Shown here: positions 40,704 through 41,404 of the stretch, in pieces
Numbering within the stretch: the stretch's first letter is position 1
How the letters are laid out: every line of letters starts with the position of its first letter
From: an uncultured Pseudomonadales bacterium
Lineage (GTDB): Bacteria; Pseudomonadota; Gammaproteobacteria; Pseudomonadales; Azotimanducaceae
Assembly (NCBI GenBank): GCA_937921865.1
Contig: CAKZWF010000086.1
Span: 1 to 41,404, forward strand
Length of the DNA: 41,404 nucleotides
Reading direction: 5' to 3'
Position numbers and translations under genes: made by a program
Notes under the pieces: generated by a model
Databases searched by the model: none
What the model was told of the DNA's origin: nothing
The model's input: the letters and a program-made list of their open reading frames with translations, nothing else

Positions 40704-41404
40704 ATGCTGAAAAAAATTCTGATTGCGATTGCACTCACCATCAGCCTCCTGCTGCTGGTCGGCTATCTGAACCGCGACAGCCTGTTCGAACAGGCCGCTG
40801 CCACCCTGCTCAAACCGGACGCCAAGTTCGCTGTGGACCTGGCGCCTACCCCACCGGACTACACTCTGGCTAACGCCTGGGCTGCGCTGCCAGAGACCCC
40901 GGACGCGGCGGACGAGCGCCCCTTAGAGACCATACCGCCGGCGGTCAATGCGCCCGCCGTGTTTTTTATCCACCCAACCACACTGATCGGCAAGCGTGGG
41001 TGGAATCAGTCCCTGGACGACAGCAAGGCAAACTGGATCACCGATCAGAGAGTGCTGAGACACCAGGCTTCCGTGTTCAACAGCTGCTGTGAGATCTACG
41101 CACCACGCTACCGCCAGGCAACGATCTATTCGTTCATTGATAGCAGCGGCAGTGGTGATGCTGCGCTTGACCTGGCTTATCAGGATGTCATCAGTGCATT
41201 CGATCAGTTTCTCCGGCAACTGGATCCTCAGCAACCGTTCATCATTGCCGGCCACTCCCAGGGCAGCCTCCATGCAAGCCGCCTAGTCGCAGAAAAGATC
41301 GCTGATGGACCCGATCGGAATCGATTGATCGCTGCCTATCTGATCGGATTTTCCATCAATGAAGCCGATCTTGGTGGCTTACCCGTTTGCGAGCAGCCTG
41401 ATCA
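40704..41404 (+). CDS. DUF3089 alpha/beta hydrolase (partial, runs off the window)
   Basis: The reading frame is open from ATG 40704 to the window end (233 codons and two bases), so the C-terminus is missing. The N-terminal hydrophobic helix (residues 3-21) predicts a membrane-anchored or secreted protein. DUF3089 features are AVFFIHPTTLIGKRGWN, FNSCCEIYAPRYRQAT and the nucleophile elbow IAGHSQGS with Ser185. This is the lipase/esterase-like branch of the alpha/beta hydrolases. TATCAT at 40664-40669 is a candidate -10. The substrate is unknown. Confidence 0.85.
   Translation, partial: MLKKILIAIALTISLLLLVGYLNRDSLFEQAAATLLKPDAKFAVDLAPTPPDYTLANAWAALPETPDAADERPLETIPPAVNAPAVFFIHPTTLIGKRGWNQSLDDSKANWITDQRVLRHQASVFNSCCEIYAPRYRQATIYSFIDSSGSGDAALDLAYQDVISAFDQFLRQLDPQQPFIIAGHSQGSLHASRLVAEKIADGPDRNRLIAAYLIGFSINEADLGGLPVCEQPD

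Noticed and set aside
1..41404. tRNA genes, CRISPR arrays, insertion sequences, prophage or integron sites
   Set aside because: No cloverleaf with acceptor CCA, no regularly spaced repeats, no transposase or integrase motifs and no flanking inverted repeats were found by eye.

Overview
The window looks like a compact, GC-rich chromosomal segment of a free-living, probably aquatic, heterotrophic gammaproteobacterium. The pointers are a large TonB-dependent receptor beside a TPR-sulfotransferase, a long-form (about 530 residue) isocitrate lyase of the Pseudomonas type, DinB, PdxH, MepK and LdtD relatives, a di-heme MauG/CcpA-type peroxidase and a BCCT transporter. I see no transposase, integrase, phage gene, CRISPR array, rRNA or tRNA. 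About 41 protein genes fill the window, many separated by fewer than 25 bases, and most convergent pairs have no intrinsic terminator between them.

Layout. 21-1375 (minus): two tandem 2-hydroxychromene-2-carboxylate isomerase-like (DsbA/kappa-GST fold) genes. 1500-3275 (plus): a protein with two YjbR/MmcQ domains, then a DUF389 membrane protein. 3293-5093: a beta-propeller glycosidase-like gene, divergent from a glycosylasparaginase gene that has lost its catalytic middle. 5337-7572 (plus): a near-perfect LexA box abutting dinB, then a cysteine-rich protein with two [QR]L[ED]SLF repeats, then a TerB-like gene. 7774-9978: convergent mepK-like and ldtD-like genes (breaking and making 3-3 peptidoglycan crosslinks). 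10087-16061: a peroxidase-related gene, then a minus-strand series (FMN 2-hydroxyacid dehydrogenase, dienelactone hydrolase, orphan ParA, orphan amino-acid binding protein coupled to a sulfurtransferase) and a DUF3617 protein. 16170-22821 (minus): TonB receptor, TPR-sulfotransferase and BCCT transporter, apparently one unit. 23158-27398: DUF411 and GFA genes, then a VOC protein and 2-hydroxyacid dehydrogenase pair divergent from a benzoylformate-decarboxylase-like enzyme. 27518-33408: PPK2, PdxH, a secreted unknown protein, MauG-like peroxidase, alpha/beta hydrolase and DUF899. 33619-41404: isocitrate lyase with a strong terminator, a hydratase-like enzyme, an orphan hybrid histidine kinase with two receiver domains, two GNAT acetyltransferases, YbjQ with a small membrane protein, and the start of a DUF3089 hydrolase.

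How it fits together. The segment is mostly housekeeping and metabolic accessory genes: 2-hydroxy/2-oxo acid and aromatic-type catabolism scattered over several units, the glyoxylate shunt, polyphosphate, cell-wall remodelling and an SOS-controlled translesion polymerase. The most interesting candidate system is the dinB unit. Its LexA box and -10 element sit directly against the start codon, predicting a leaderless mRNA, and the next gene encodes a likely zinc protein whose tail carries two conserved peptides resembling sliding-clamp-binding motifs. Second is the TonB receptor / sulfotransferase / BCCT unit. All functions are read from sequence patterns without database searches.
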